Below, one piece after another: positions 43,735 through 53,709 of a stretch of DNA of 64,000 nt (position 1 is its first letter; the number at the start of each line of letters is the position of its first letter). The position numbers and the translations under genes are program-made. Under the pieces are notes generated by a model, which was not told where the DNA came from, did not search any database, and saw only the letters and a program-made list of their open reading frames with translations. Source of the DNA: CAMWXW01 sp051650105 (lineage in GTDB: Bacteria > Desulfobacterota > Desulfovibrionia > Desulfovibrionales > Desulfovibrionaceae); contig JBOFIJ010000016.1 in assembly GCA_051650105.1 (NCBI GenBank), positions 124,001 through 188,000 on the forward strand, written 5' to 3'.

Positions 43735-46656
43735 ATGTTTTTGAAGAGAATGTCTATAGCTTTGTGGATAATTGTCCTTATTTTCAGTAACAAAAGTGTG
43801 CATTCTTATTCCAAAATTATTTCTGGAGTTCACGTTGGGGACATTTTTGGGAATACTCTTCTGGCAAATGATATTTTAGTAGAAAGAAGTTCTCAAATAA
43901 CAGGAAATATTCTACTTAGTGCTGATAGTAATATTCTCACATTCGAGCACAGTGGGAGTTTAGGAGCCACTATGTTGTTTGGAACTATTTCTCTAAAGGG
44001 ATTAGAAAATACGGTAGATCTTGGGAATGCTCTTATTCAAGGAAATATTGAAATGGGTAAAAGTTCTTCTAATTTTCTTGTGGAAGATACTCTTTTTCTA
44101 AAAGGCGCAAATGTATATGGTAAGGTTACCATGTCTGCTAATCAGAATACTATTCATTTTGGGGAAAATTCACATATTTCTGGTGCTATTATTATGGAGG
44201 GAATTCTAGCAAATTCTTTTTATTTGGAAGATAATGCTACACTGCGTACTTCCACAATCTCTATTGGTAAGAATCAGAATAATAATCTTCTTTCTCTTGG
44301 TAATAATACTATGATAAATGGGTCTAACATTACTATGACAGGCTTAAAAAATACAATTATTGTTGGTAATAATGTTAATTATACCGCTTCCACAATAACT
44401 GTAGCAAATTCAGCACACATTATTTTGCATACAGCAGCAGAGTATTCTCCTTTATTTAACTTGAGTGGTGTTACAGAAAATATGGAGCTTACTTTTGCAA
44501 ATGGTTTTACATATACTGGAAATATTGTTCTTGATATAGGTGTTGCTCAAAATGCATTCACAAAAACACTTGCGTTAGAGGGTGCTAATATTGTTGGAGA
44601 TATTATTCTTAGCGAGGGATGGAAAATAGATTTTAGTAAGGCGATGCAAAGCGATACATTGTTTACTGGTGTTGTAAGAAATGAACATAATGAAATTATT
44701 GGTCTTGGAATAAGTGATGGACAAAAACATCTAGGAGACATTACTGTTACTAATTTGCGTGGTGCTATTTATATCAGAGGATCAAGTCTTGAGGGATCTC
44801 TCATCACAAGTTATGCAGATATTTATATTAAAGATTCTTTTTTGAATAGTTTACATGTGGGGGAGAATCCTTTCTTGACAAACCATATAGTAGAAAGTGT
44901 ATTTCGTGAAAAAGTCAGTTATACAAGTACCAATTTTATTTCAAATAGTACTATATCTAATAGTGTTTTTGGAGAAAGTGTGGATTGGACAGAAAGTGAC
45001 GTACTTCCTGAAGATAGGCTTGTTCTTGCTAATAGTTCTGGAAATCTTACTATACATGGAACAACTTTTTGGGGCAATATTGTTATTGGTAGCAATCCTT
45101 CTGCAGGAATGTCTCTCCATTTTCAAGACACAAATGTAGTATACGGAAATATTCTGGGAGACAGTAATACGGATCTCACTATTGATTCACTCACTTTTTA
45201 TGGTGATAGAATTTCTGCTGGAAGGGTCTCTGTTCATTCCATTGATTTTAATAAGAGGGTAACAACGAGTACAATAATAGAAAAGAAATATATAGAAGCA
45301 TCGGAGATATTGTTAGTTGATAACAATGGAAAATCATCCATACCATTTCAAAGTGTGAATGCAATTGCTAATGATATAGAAATCTATATAGATGGTGCTA
45401 TTATGGACAGAAGAGGTGAGCATAAACCTGTTTTTCTTGTGGATGTGAGTTTTAAGGATCAAAATTCTGATAAAATAATTCTCGATAAAGCCACATTTAT
45501 TTCTTCTCGTAATGATATTTTTGCATTCGCTCTGACGGAACCAATAAGAAAAGCCGAACGAGATTTATCAATTCAGAATGTGATAACAGGTGTTTCACCT
45601 TCTACAGGAATTCGTCCAGAATTATTTTCTAATGTTATAGGTGGATATGAGGTAGAATTGCATGAAAGGTTTGATACTGTAGCAGGCACAAATAGTTATG
45701 ATCTCATTGTGAAAGGAATTAGTGCTGCTACTATTTCATACAGTGCTGTTGTCGACAAAGGACGTAGATATACTCAGGCTTTTTGGAGTGGAATGAAAGA
45801 AGGTATGAGAAATAGAGAGTCTTTTACTATAAATAATGGTTCATTTTCTATGTGGACAAATAATTCATATACTTTTTCAAAAAATATTACCAATACATAT
45901 ACTGGTAAAGAAGATTTATTTGTGAGTTTGGTTGGTATTGGAGGAAGACAAGAAATATTTTCAGGTCTTTTTCTTTCGTACGATCTCGCTGGAGGATATG
46001 GAGTAGGGAATACAGATATTGTGGCTAAAGGCGTGCCAACAAAAGGAGATGTAGAAGCAAAAAGTATTGCTTTTCAGATAAATTTAGAAAAAGTCTTAGC
46101 TGAAAATCATACATTTTTTGTTGGTCTTATACAGTGGGGAGATATATTAGCAAATACTGTTGTTATTGGAGAACTGAAAAACAGAACAACGTGGAATACT
46201 TTGTCTGCAAGTGCGGCTATTTCTTTGGGATACACATATTCTTTTTCTTTCTTCACAATAGGATCTCAAATAGATACACTGTATAGCTTCACTGAGGGAG
46301 TGAATTATATTGCTGAAGATAATACTATTATAGAGATAAAACACGAAAATAGAGTATACATTTTACCTTCTGTTGTGTTCATTTATGTAAATTCTATAAA
46401 TCTCAATCCATTTATTTCTGCAGGAGTGAGTGTGCCAATTTATAAAGAACGCAAGGAGAGTGTTTTAATAAACGGATATGATGTTTTGTATAGAAAAGAT
46501 AAGCCGATGTTGCAAGTAGATGTGGGTTTGAGATACACATATAGTAACGAAGCTATTTCACTATTGTTATATGGAACAACAGGAGTAGAGATGCCTATTG
46601 ATAAACAAAATGTGTTAGACATCAGCTTTGATGTAGGGTTTGGCTTTGCTTTTTAA
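43735..46656 (+). CDS. Type Va autotransporter (beta-helical passenger, C-terminal barrel)
   Basis: 973-residue outer-membrane autotransporter. A signal peptide spans residues 1-~25 (SIALWIIVLIFSNKSVHS). The passenger (~26-680) is built of repeating short beta-strand units rich in Asn, Gly, Ile and Thr (for example NTIHFGENSHISGAIIM), as in beta-helical adhesins. The last ~280 residues form the translocator barrel, beginning around TQAFWSGMKEG, with alternating aromatic/hydrophobic strands and the terminal FDVGFGFAF ending in Phe. GGAGG lies 6 bases before the ATG. Lawsonia intracellularis carries an autotransporter antigen (LatA); whether this is its orthologue needs comparison. Probably surface-exposed and host-facing. 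Confidence 0.88.
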   Translation: MFLKRMSIALWIIVLIFSNKSVHSYSKIISGVHVGDIFGNTLLANDILVERSSQITGNILLSADSNILTFEHSGSLGATMLFGTISLKGLENTVDLGNALIQGNIEMGKSSSNFLVEDTLFLKGANVYGKVTMSANQNTIHFGENSHISGAIIMEGILANSFYLEDNATLRTSTISIGKNQNNNLLSLGNNTMINGSNITMTGLKNTIIVGNNVNYTASTITVANSAHIILHTAAEYSPLFNLSGVTENMELTFANGFTYTGNIVLDIGVAQNAFTKTLALEGANIVGDIILSEGWKIDFSKAMQSDTLFTGVVRNEHNEIIGLGISDGQKHLGDITVTNLRGAIYIRGSSLEGSLITSYADIYIKDSFLNSLHVGENPFLTNHIVESVFREKVSYTSTNFISNSTISNSVFGESVDWTESDVLPEDRLVLANSSGNLTIHGTTFWGNIVIGSNPSAGMSLHFQDTNVVYGNILGDSNTDLTIDSLTFYGDRISAGRVSVHSIDFNKRVTTSTIIEKKYIEASEILLVDNNGKSSIPFQSVNAIANDIEIYIDGAIMDRRGEHKPVFLVDVSFKDQNSDKIILDKATFISSRNDIFAFALTEPIRKAERDLSIQNVITGVSPSTGIRPELFSNVIGGYEVELHERFDTVAGTNSYDLIVKGISAATISYSAVVDKGRRYTQAFWSGMKEGMRNRESFTINNGSFSMWTNNSYTFSKNITNTYTGKEDLFVSLVGIGGRQEIFSGLFLSYDLAGGYGVGNTDIVAKGVPTKGDVEAKSIAFQINLEKVLAENHTFFVGLIQWGDILANTVVIGELKNRTTWNTLSASAAISLGYTYSFSFFTIGSQIDTLYSFTEGVNYIAEDNTIIEIKHENRVYILPSVVFIYVNSINLNPFISAGVSVPIYKERKESVLINGYDVLYRKDKPMLQVDVGLRYTYSNEAISLLLYGTTGVEMPIDKQNVLDISFDVGFGFAF

Positions 46657-47060
46657 AGATGAAAGTATTGGATGGAGTGAAATACACATAAGTACAATTA
46701 TGTCTTTATTAAAAAACTCCTACAGATATCTTGTTATTGCATAGAAGTGCACTGCAGAGCTCTTCTACGCAATATTCTTGCAATAACCATTACGGTACAG
46801 TCAATAATAACACATTCCATAAACCCTCAAGGCTATGTTTATTCCAGCATACAGAGAATTATGTTGGGGAAGTTGGTGTATTTATTATTTTGTGAAAAGT
46901 AAGGTTTTAAGAAGGGGGTCTTCTTCAAAGAACGGCGCTAGTGCTAAGAAAGCACTATAAAAAAATGGCATAATAGGCCAGCTAGATGTAAGAACATGGA
47001 GTATTTCATCAAGGTATTATAGTAAGGGGGGATTGGATCAATAAAATAAGAAGTGTGTTG
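46657..47060. other. Gene-free stretch containing a gene remnant
   Basis: About 400 bases between the autotransporter and tRNA-fMet. Apart from the coding remnant at 46885-47016, no feature is seen. No terminator with a T-run directly follows the autotransporter. Confidence 0.5.
46885..47016 (-). pseudogene. Short coding remnant (C-terminal fragment)
   Basis: A 43-codon open stretch with protein-like composition, beginning YLDEILHVLTSSWPIMPFFY and ending in LLKTLLFTK with two adjacent stops. There is a TAA two codons upstream and no start codon. The family is not recognised. It probably represents the tail of a lost gene. Confidence 0.45.
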
Positions 47061-47137
<77 letters not shown>

Positions 47138-47156
47138 TCAATATCAACATTGTAGG

Positions 47157-47185
47157 ATAATATAGTATCATAGTATTAATGTCAA
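47157..47185 (-). promoter_or_regulatory. Sigma70-type promoter of tRNA-fMet
   Basis: On the minus strand, -35 TTGACA (47185-47180), a 17-base spacer and -10 TATTAT (47162-47157), ending 20 bases before the tRNA 5' end. Confidence 0.8.
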
Positions 47186-47287
47186 GTGCTTTATTACAGA
47201 AATACTTCTTTTTTGTATACTATCCTCTTGTTGTGGGTGAATGCATTATATTTTTTTCTTGCAATGATGGTAAAAGGCTTTTGTTTC

Positions 47288-47315
47288 TTGACAAAAATAC
47301 GGAGTATGATATAAA
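47288..47315 (+). promoter_or_regulatory. Sigma70-type promoter of tRNA-Pro
   Basis: -35 TTGACA (47288-47293), 16-base spacer and -10 TATAAA (47310-47315); transcription would begin within a few bases of the tRNA 5' end at 47324. Confidence 0.8.
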
Positions 47316-47323
47316 CGTGGCTT

Positions 47324-47400
47324 CGGAATGTGGCGCAGTTTGGTAGCGCACTTGGCTGGGGGTCAAGGGGTCGGAGGTTCAAATCCTCTCATTCCGACCA
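47324..47400 (+). tRNA. tRNA-Pro (GGG)
   Basis: 77 bases including CCA. Acceptor stem CGGAATG/CATTCCG, discriminator A, D-loop AGTTTGGTA, anticodon stem CTTGG/TCAAG with loop CTGGGGG giving anticodon GGG, and T-arm GGAGGTTCAAATCCTCT. It reads CCC (and CCU by wobble). Confidence 0.97.
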
Positions 47401-48273
47401 TAAGAATCTTGTTTGAACATAAATGTATAGTAAATTACTGAGAGAACGTTTCCTTATTGTTTGGGTGTATATATAAAGGCCGACGTATTTTTACATTTTT
47501 GTATAGTTGTATTGTTTTGCCTTCTTTAATGTGCATGTGAAAGGGAATAGTATTCATAAAAGTAGAAACGTACTAGAATAGTTCGTTTTTGCAAGGGCGC
47601 TCGGCATGCACTGTTTTTGTAAAAATGTTTAGAGTATTGTACTTTGAGATATATGTTGTTTTTTATGAATATTTATTGAGACACAAAAAATTGAGAAGTA
47701 TTGGTTCACGATAGTATATTCCTCTGTTTATAGTGTTACTGTTTATTGGTGTTACGAATGGGTAGCTTATTGAGATGAAATAACAGTGTTGTATATTATT
47801 TAGGAAATAGGTATTTAAGATTTATATTCAACATATTTGAGTTTTATGTGAGAGGGATAGTTGTTGTATAAGAGTAAGAGTGGTCTTTATGGTTTTCTTT
47901 GGGAGAAGTGCTTTGTATTGCTTTACTGGTGAGTTTATTCCTGCCTCAAATATCTCTTTAACAGTTTCTTATTTAGTGTAATTTTCGTATTGTTTTACTT
48001 TGTCTATTTGTATTGCGTATGACGTATTTTTTGTTTGAAATATACACAAAAATTTCTCTTTAAAGAACAGCGTTTTGTGAGGGTCACTTCTTTCATGAGA
48101 AGTATGCTATTGTTTCTCAATGTCTCTTTATTCTAGAACGAATAGTTATCTCCAAAGTACCCGTTCCTTTATAACAATAGAATGTACGTTTTCTGTGTAG
48201 TTCCGTCTTCTTGTTTTTTTAGTTTTTTATCTAGGTGCTAATGGCTTGTCTGCTGTATTCTAAGGTGATTTGT
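47401..48273. other. Gene-free stretch upstream of ribD
   Basis: About 870 bases with no credible open frame, no recognisable RNA gene and no FMN-riboswitch core upstream of ribD. Its length and composition suggest eroded former coding DNA, but I could not reconstruct any protein from it. Confidence 0.5.
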
Positions 48274-49425
48274 ATGAAAGAGCATTCTATTTATGAAAAA
48301 GTAATGTTGTCTTTGTTGGAAGAGGCTCGAAAATTTAGGTTTTCTGTTGTACCGAATCCTTGTGTTGGGGCTGCTTTATTATATGAAGATAGTGTTGTTG
48401 CAACTGGATATCATGAGATATATGGTGATAACCATGCTGAGATTAATTGTATTGAGGAAGCAAAGAAAAAAGGTATAGATATTACAAAATGTACTTTGCT
48501 TGTGACACTAGAACCGTGTACTCATTATGGGAATACACCTCCTTGTGTGCAAAGAATTATAGATGAAAAAATCAGACGTGTCGTTGTTGCTGCAAAGGAT
48601 CCTACATCGTGTGGTGGTGGAATTGAGATTTTACGAGATAAGGGTATAGAGGTTATTGATGGCATTGCTGAAAATGAGGCTATTCGTCTTTTGGCTGATT
48701 TTCTTGTGCTAGGTAAGACCGAATTTCCTTGTATTATTATAAAGCTTGCTGTTACGTTGGATGGATATATTGCCACACCTATGGGAGAGTCTCAGTGGAT
48801 TACTAATGCATTATCTAGAGAATATGTTCACAATGTACGAAAAGGTATTGGAGAAAATAGTGGAGCTATTTTAGTTGGAGGGCAGACTTTGCGTATAGAT
48901 AATCCTCATTTATATTCTAAAAATAGTGATACAAAACAACAGCCATATCCATTAGTGTATACTCGTACTTTAGAGGGGATCAAAGAATCATATTTATACA
49001 CTCATAGAAGGAAGAATCTTGTTGTTTGTACAAAGAAAGAGATTTTGCAAAGCCAATTGGCAAAAGATATATTATGCCAGGGTGTTACATTATGGGCATT
49101 ATCTGAAAATAATATGGGGCTCGATATCTTAGAGGGAATGAAAAAGGCGCGTAAAGAGAAAGGTTCTCGCTTTATTTTGTGTGAAGGGGGAGGAAAGCTT
49201 GCTTTTTCTTTATTGACTGCTGGTATACCTTTAGAGATACAGTTATTTTATGCACCTCGTATTTTTGCAGATTCTACTTCGTATCCTGTATTTTCTGGAA
49301 ATAGGATTTCTTTATTACAAGAATCGCATACAGTGGAATTGTGTTCTATGCGCAATTTTGCTTCTGATGTTCTTTTGTCATATCACAATATGGAAATGGT
49401 ATCTTTATGTAGTGTCTGTAAGTAA
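48274..49425 (+). CDS. ribD: Bifunctional diaminohydroxyphosphoribosylaminopyrimidine deaminase / reductase
   Basis: Second and third steps of riboflavin synthesis from GTP. The chosen ATG (48274, MKEHSIYEK) follows AAGGTGA; the frame is open from 48235. 383 residues. Deaminase domain: NPCVGAALLYED, zinc-site HAEINCIEEAKKKG and LEPCTHYGNTPPC. Reductase domain from ~150: IIKLAVTLDGYIATPMGESQWITN, AILVGGQTLRIDNPHL and FILCEGGGKLAFSLL. No other rib gene is adjacent. Confidence 0.95.
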   Translation: MKEHSIYEKVMLSLLEEARKFRFSVVPNPCVGAALLYEDSVVATGYHEIYGDNHAEINCIEEAKKKGIDITKCTLLVTLEPCTHYGNTPPCVQRIIDEKIRRVVVAAKDPTSCGGGIEILRDKGIEVIDGIAENEAIRLLADFLVLGKTEFPCIIIKLAVTLDGYIATPMGESQWITNALSREYVHNVRKGIGENSGAILVGGQTLRIDNPHLYSKNSDTKQQPYPLVYTRTLEGIKESYLYTHRRKNLVVCTKKEILQSQLAKDILCQGVTLWALSENNMGLDILEGMKKARKEKGSRFILCEGGGKLAFSLLTAGIPLEIQLFYAPRIFADSTSYPVFSGNRISLLQESHTVELCSMRNFASDVLLSYHNMEMVSLCSVCK

Positions 49426-49796
49426 TTTTATAATGCACTCGTGGCCCCATAGTGTTATGCAAAAGCATTATGTGTTATTGTGTTGTAGAGCACCTTCTTT
49501 ATTGAGAATAGTATAGATATTTCTTTTTGTGGAATAGTACTATATATCGGAGGAAGCAATCTTATAAAGAAGACGTTATTCTTTTATTGCAGGGAAATAT
49601 AGAAAGAATTCTTTCTATAGCAATATACAGCGCCAGTTTATAGTATATAAAAGGTAGTTATCTCTTACTGTGTGTATCTGATAACCATTTTACTATACAT
49701 AAATGGTTCATTATATTGTGAAAAGAACTTTTTTGTGTGTAAGAGTGTTTGGTATTATATTTTTATAAGGTCTTGCTTTTTTAGTAAAGTGTATTG
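49426..49796. other. Gene-free stretch with two palindromes
   Basis: 371 bases between convergent ribD and the epimerase gene. It contains a perfect 22-bp palindrome centred on GAATTC at 49598-49619 and an 8-bp stem with a 10-base loop (AACCATTT/AAATGGTT, 49683-49708). Neither has a clear T-run. No open frame of note. Confidence 0.5.
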
Positions 49797-50717
49797 TTAT
49801 AGTAATAAATTGGCTAAGGCTTCTTTTAATGTTGGGTATTTGAAGACAAAGCCTTCTGCTTGTAGTTTTTTAGAGCTCACATTCTGTCCTGTTAAAATTA
49901 ATTCATTTGCCATTTCTCCAACTAAAAGGCGTATTATAAATTGTGGAACTGGAAAGAGTAGAGGTTTATGTATTGTTTCTGCTAAAGTGGCACAAAATTC
50001 TTTCATGGAAACAACGTTTGGTGCAACAAGATTATATGCACCATGTGAAGTAGTATTATAAATACAGTGTAATATTGCATTTACTTCATCCTCTATGTGA
50101 ATCCATGAAATTGGCTGTGTTCCAGGAAGAGGATAGCCCCCCATAAAAAATTTGAATGGTGGAAGAATTTTTGGTAATAATCCCCCTTTTTTTGTAAGCA
50201 CTCCACTTGTTCGTATTATACATCGCCTTATTCCAAGTTCTTCTATTTTTTTTGTTGAGTTTTCCCATTCTTTTGCAAGGGATGATAAGAAAGAAAATTG
50301 ACCATTGGAATGTTCTTCTAGAACGGGTGCTGTTGCAATATTATCAAAAGGACCATAATATCCAACGGCAGAAGCTTGAATAAGAAGTTGTGGCTTTTTA
50401 GAACTTCTTTCTATGGCTGTCACAATTTTTTGTCCTGTATGAACACGGCTTGAGTATAAATTTTGTTTTTTTATATTTGTCCATCGGCCATTTGCTATAT
50501 TTTCTCCAAGCAAATTGATAATGGTGTCATGTGTTTCTATATGTGGAATGAGATCATCAATGGAGTCATTCCATTTAGTAAGAGTGATTGCTGTTGGGAA
50601 TGTATGTCGATATTGTTCTGGATTTCTTGAAAGCACGGTAACATGTTCACTGTTATTTATATTTGCTAATAATGCAGATCCGATAAGTCCTGTTCCACCT
50701 AATATAAGAATATTCAT
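49797..50717 (-). CDS. TIGR01777 family epimerase (YfcH-like, extended SDR)
   Basis: 306-residue NAD(P)-binding protein. The Rossmann motif is MNILILGGTGLIGSALL. Family features NLLGENIANGRWTNIKKQNLYSSRV, LIQASAVGYYGPF, RRCIIRTSGVLTKKGGLL, PGTQPISWIHIEDEV and the C-terminal DUF1731 segment (LLVGEMANELILTGQNVSSKKLQAEGFVFKYPTLKEAL) are present. The substrate of this family is not established. It is divergent from remA. Confidence 0.9.
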   Translation of the reverse strand: MNILILGGTGLIGSALLANINNSEHVTVLSRNPEQYRHTFPTAITLTKWNDSIDDLIPHIETHDTIINLLGENIANGRWTNIKKQNLYSSRVHTGQKIVTAIERSSKKPQLLIQASAVGYYGPFDNIATAPVLEEHSNGQFSFLSSLAKEWENSTKKIEELGIRRCIIRTSGVLTKKGGLLPKILPPFKFFMGGYPLPGTQPISWIHIEDEVNAILHCIYNTTSHGAYNLVAPNVVSMKEFCATLAETIHKPLLFPVPQFIIRLLVGEMANELILTGQNVSSKKLQAEGFVFKYPTLKEALANLLL

Positions 50718-50851
50718 ATGTGCTCCTTTTTACTCGTATAATAGTGTAACAGGAAAAACATCGTTTTACTATTATTTTACAGCATTAGTTGAGACTTGAT
50801 ATCTTTTTATATCTATGCTATACACTCTGGATTAGGGTTGTGAGGTTTATT

Positions 50852-51112
50852 ATGGAAAATGTATTACATGTGGGATTTAATACATATGTTTTAATCAGCA
50901 GAATTGTATGCATTTTACCTCCTACTTCTTCTCCCACCAGGAGAATAAAAGAGGAAGCAAAAGGACGCTCATCTCTTATTGATGCCACACAGGGAAGGAA
51001 AACAAGATCGCTTATTATAACAGATTCTAACCACGTTATTCTTTCTCCGATACAGGCGGAAACAATGCAACAGCGGTTACAGCAAAAAGGAGGAGGGTGT
51101 GATAAAACGTAG
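50852..51112 (+). CDS. remA: RemA/DUF370 family DNA-binding regulator
   Basis: 86 residues from the ATG 50852 (GTGAGG upstream). It matches DUF370/RemA: LHVGFNTYVLISRIVCILPPTSSPTRRIKEEAK, then SLIDATQGRKTRSLIITDSNHVILSPIQAETMQQRL. In Bacillus RemA activates matrix genes; the role in Gram-negatives is not known. It overlaps gmk by 14 bases, the common remA-gmk pairing (the yicC gene often seen in front is absent). Confidence 0.9.
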   Translation: MENVLHVGFNTYVLISRIVCILPPTSSPTRRIKEEAKGRSSLIDATQGRKTRSLIITDSNHVILSPIQAETMQQRLQQKGGGCDKT

Positions 51113-51713
51113 TGGTATACTTTTTATTATATGTGCTCCTTCTGGTACAGGAAAGACAACAATTGTTCAACGTTTATTGAATGAGTTTCCTAATTTATAT
51201 TTTTCTATTTCGTATACAACGCGTTCTCTGCGAGAGGGTGAGGTAGATGGGAAGGATTACTATTTCATAACGGAAGAGGAATTTGCAGAGAAAATACAAA
51301 GCGGTTTTTTTGCTGAATATGCTAATGTTCATGGTAAATATTATGGGACATCTAGAGAGTATATTTTTGAGGTATTGAAAAAGGGATATGATCTTATTTT
51401 TGATATTGATGTTCAGGGAGCAAAGCAATTATCAAAGGCATTTAGTGAAGGAATTTGTGTATTTTTATTACCACCTTCAAAATCTGTATTAGAGAGCAGG
51501 CTAGAAAATAGGGGTACTGAAAGCAAAGAAAGAATTGCAGAACGAATAAATAATGCCAAAAAAGAGATAGAGGAAGTTCATTGGTTTGATTTTTGTATTG
51601 TCAATACGGTATTGGAAGAAGCATATGAAGATGTACGGAGTGTGTATATTTCTTCAATGGTATCTTGTAAAGTGAATGCTGTTGTAGTGCGAGATATTAT
51701 TGATTCCTGGTAG
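51099..51713 (+). CDS. gmk: Guanylate kinase
   Basis: Phosphorylates GMP to GDP. The P-loop is ICAPSGTGKTTIVQRLL. The GMP site is ISYTTRSLREGEVDGKDYYF, and DLIFDIDVQGAKQLSK and RGTESKERIAERINNAKKEI (lid) follow. 204 residues. The start is a GTG with an excellent AAGGAGGAGG ribosome site; the gene begins inside the end of remA. Confidence 0.96.
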   Translation: MIKRSGILFIICAPSGTGKTTIVQRLLNEFPNLYFSISYTTRSLREGEVDGKDYYFITEEEFAEKIQSGFFAEYANVHGKYYGTSREYIFEVLKKGYDLIFDIDVQGAKQLSKAFSEGICVFLLPPSKSVLESRLENRGTESKERIAERINNAKKEIEEVHWFDFCIVNTVLEEAYEDVRSVYISSMVSCKVNAVVVRDIIDSW

Positions 51714-51783
51714 TCAATATCAATTGTAGTAGTAGAGTTTTTACAGAATGTGAATAAGACGTCTATTTTGGAGCGAGCATTTT

Positions 51784-53709
51784 ATGGTAGAAGAACGAAG
51801 GTATTATATTGGGGAAGAAGGGAAATCTATATCTGAATGTTTCGATATGTCTTTATCTAAAAAAGAACGCACCCGTGTTCTTGCTGCATATTGCAATGGT
51901 GAAATGAAAGATCTTTCTTGTATAGCGTTGGGTGGTGAGAAATTGTCTCCTATTTTTTTAGAGGATAAAGAAGCTTTAGATCTTATACGTCATTCAACAG
52001 CCCATATTATGGCTGCTGCTGTTAAAAGGCTTTTTCCAGAAGCTAAGGTTTCAATAGGTCCAAGTATTGCTACAGGTTTTTATTATGATTTTGATGTACA
52101 ACAGGCCTTTACAGTGGATGATTTACCTAGAATAGAAAATGAAATGAGGGCCATTGTTGCTGCCAATTTTCCTTTTGTTAGGAAGGAGTGTACAAGGGAA
52201 GAAGCACGTATATTGTTTCAAAAAGAGATGGAGCCATATAAAATAGAATTATTGGATGCGATAGTAGATGAGACTGTGAGTATATATTCTTGTGGTGAAT
52301 TTACAGATTTATGTAGAGGGCCACATGTGCCGTCAACGGGTTTCCTGAGTGTATTCTCACTGCTTTCTGTTGCAGGTGCGTATTTTCGAGGAGATGAAAA
52401 TAATGTTATGCTTTCTCGTATTTATGGGACAGCATTTTCAACAGAGAGTGCTTTGAAAGAATATGTATTACAAGTTGAAGAAGCAAAAAAAAGAGATCAT
52501 AGAAAACTTGGTGCTCAGCTGGAATTATTTGGTTTTCAAGATCAATATGCTCCTGGAATGGTATATTGGTATCCTAAGGGAATGTTGCTCCGCACTATTT
52601 TGGAATCTTTGTTAAAAAAAGAGCATTTACGTCGTTCTTATAATTTAGTACAGGGGCCTCAACTTTTAAGGAGTTCTCTTTGGGAGAAATCAGGACATTA
52701 TGATAATTATAAAGAAAATATGTATTTCACCGAAGTAGAGGGCGATTTATATGGTATAAAACCAATGAATTGTGTTTCTCATATGTTAATATATAAAAAT
52801 AAGATGCATAGTTATAGAGATTTACCTGTTAGATTATTCGAACTTGGGGTTGTGCATAGGCATGAGAAATCTGGTACATTACATGGCCTTATGAGGGTGA
52901 GACAATTCACCCAAGATGATGCACATATTATTTGTATGCCAGAACAGTTAGAGGATGAACTTGTAGGGGTGTTGTTGTTTATTAAGGATTTATTACAGCT
53001 TTTCGATTTTTCTTATAGGATAGAGATTTCGACTCGTCCAGAGAAATCTATAGGGAGTGCAGAAGACTGGGAGCGTGCAACGAAAGCTCTTATAGGTGCT
53101 GCAGAGCGTGAAAAGATAGAATATTCTATAAATGAAGGCGATGGTGCATTTTATGGTCCCAAAATAGATGTTAAGTTATTAGATTGTATCGGGAGGGAGT
53201 GGCAATGTTCAACAGTGCAGTGTGATTTTACATTACCAGAGCGTTTTGACCTTACATATATGGGAGCAGATGGAGAAAAACATAGACCTGTAATGGTGCA
53301 TAGGGCTATTTTGGGTTCTGTAGAACGATTTATTGGTATTTTAACAGAGCATTATATTGGGGCATTTCCTACATGGCTATCTCCTATGCAAGCACGAATT
53401 ATTACTATATCGGACAAGCATAATGATTTTGCACGTTCTGTACGTGATGAATTATTTTCTGATGGAGTACGTGTTGATTTAGATTCTTCTAATAATAAGT
53501 TAGGATATAAAATTCGTCTTGCACAATTGGAAAAAATACCGTATATTCTTGTGATTGGAGACAAAGAGGTACAGGATGTTACTGTGAATGTACGTTTTCG
53601 TTCTGGAGAAAATTTGGGATCGAAAACAGTTCAGGAAGTTTTTTCTCTTATAGAGGAAGATTGTATGCAACCTTTTATAAATGGAGGTATTGGTTATAAA
53701 TTCTTTTAA
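51784..53709 (+). CDS. thrS: Threonyl-tRNA synthetase
   Basis: Charges tRNA-Thr. 641 residues. The N-terminal ~60 residues are a poorly conserved TGS-like domain. The editing domain follows (RHSTAHIMAAAVKRLFPEAKVSIGPSIATGFYYDF, CRGPHVPSTG), then the class II core with zinc-binding Cys in PMNCVSHMLIYK, motif 2 RHEKSGTLHGLMRVRQFTQDDAHI, and motif 3 MVHRAILGSVERFIGILTEHYIG, then the anticodon domain. It heads the thrS-infC-rpmI-rplT-pheST block. No T-box is visible in the 70 bases upstream. Confidence 0.97.
   Translation: MVEERRYYIGEEGKSISECFDMSLSKKERTRVLAAYCNGEMKDLSCIALGGEKLSPIFLEDKEALDLIRHSTAHIMAAAVKRLFPEAKVSIGPSIATGFYYDFDVQQAFTVDDLPRIENEMRAIVAANFPFVRKECTREEARILFQKEMEPYKIELLDAIVDETVSIYSCGEFTDLCRGPHVPSTGFLSVFSLLSVAGAYFRGDENNVMLSRIYGTAFSTESALKEYVLQVEEAKKRDHRKLGAQLELFGFQDQYAPGMVYWYPKGMLLRTILESLLKKEHLRRSYNLVQGPQLLRSSLWEKSGHYDNYKENMYFTEVEGDLYGIKPMNCVSHMLIYKNKMHSYRDLPVRLFELGVVHRHEKSGTLHGLMRVRQFTQDDAHIICMPEQLEDELVGVLLFIKDLLQLFDFSYRIEISTRPEKSIGSAEDWERATKALIGAAEREKIEYSINEGDGAFYGPKIDVKLLDCIGREWQCSTVQCDFTLPERFDLTYMGADGEKHRPVMVHRAILGSVERFIGILTEHYIGAFPTWLSPMQARIITISDKHNDFARSVRDELFSDGVRVDLDSSNNKLGYKIRLAQLEKIPYILVIGDKEVQDVTVNVRFRSGENLGSKTVQEVFSLIEEDCMQPFINGGIGYKFF

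Noticed and set aside
43519..43833. 104-codon frame (-) overlapping the mqnA and autotransporter starts
   Set aside because: It overlaps both real gene starts, is built from TA-rich sequence and has no ribosome site.
47401..48273. FMN riboswitch upstream of ribD
   Set aside because: I looked for the conserved RFN-element core in the gap and found none.
51714..51783. T-box leader upstream of thrS
   Set aside because: Only 70 bases separate gmk and thrS; there is no T-box core and no terminator-like hairpin.
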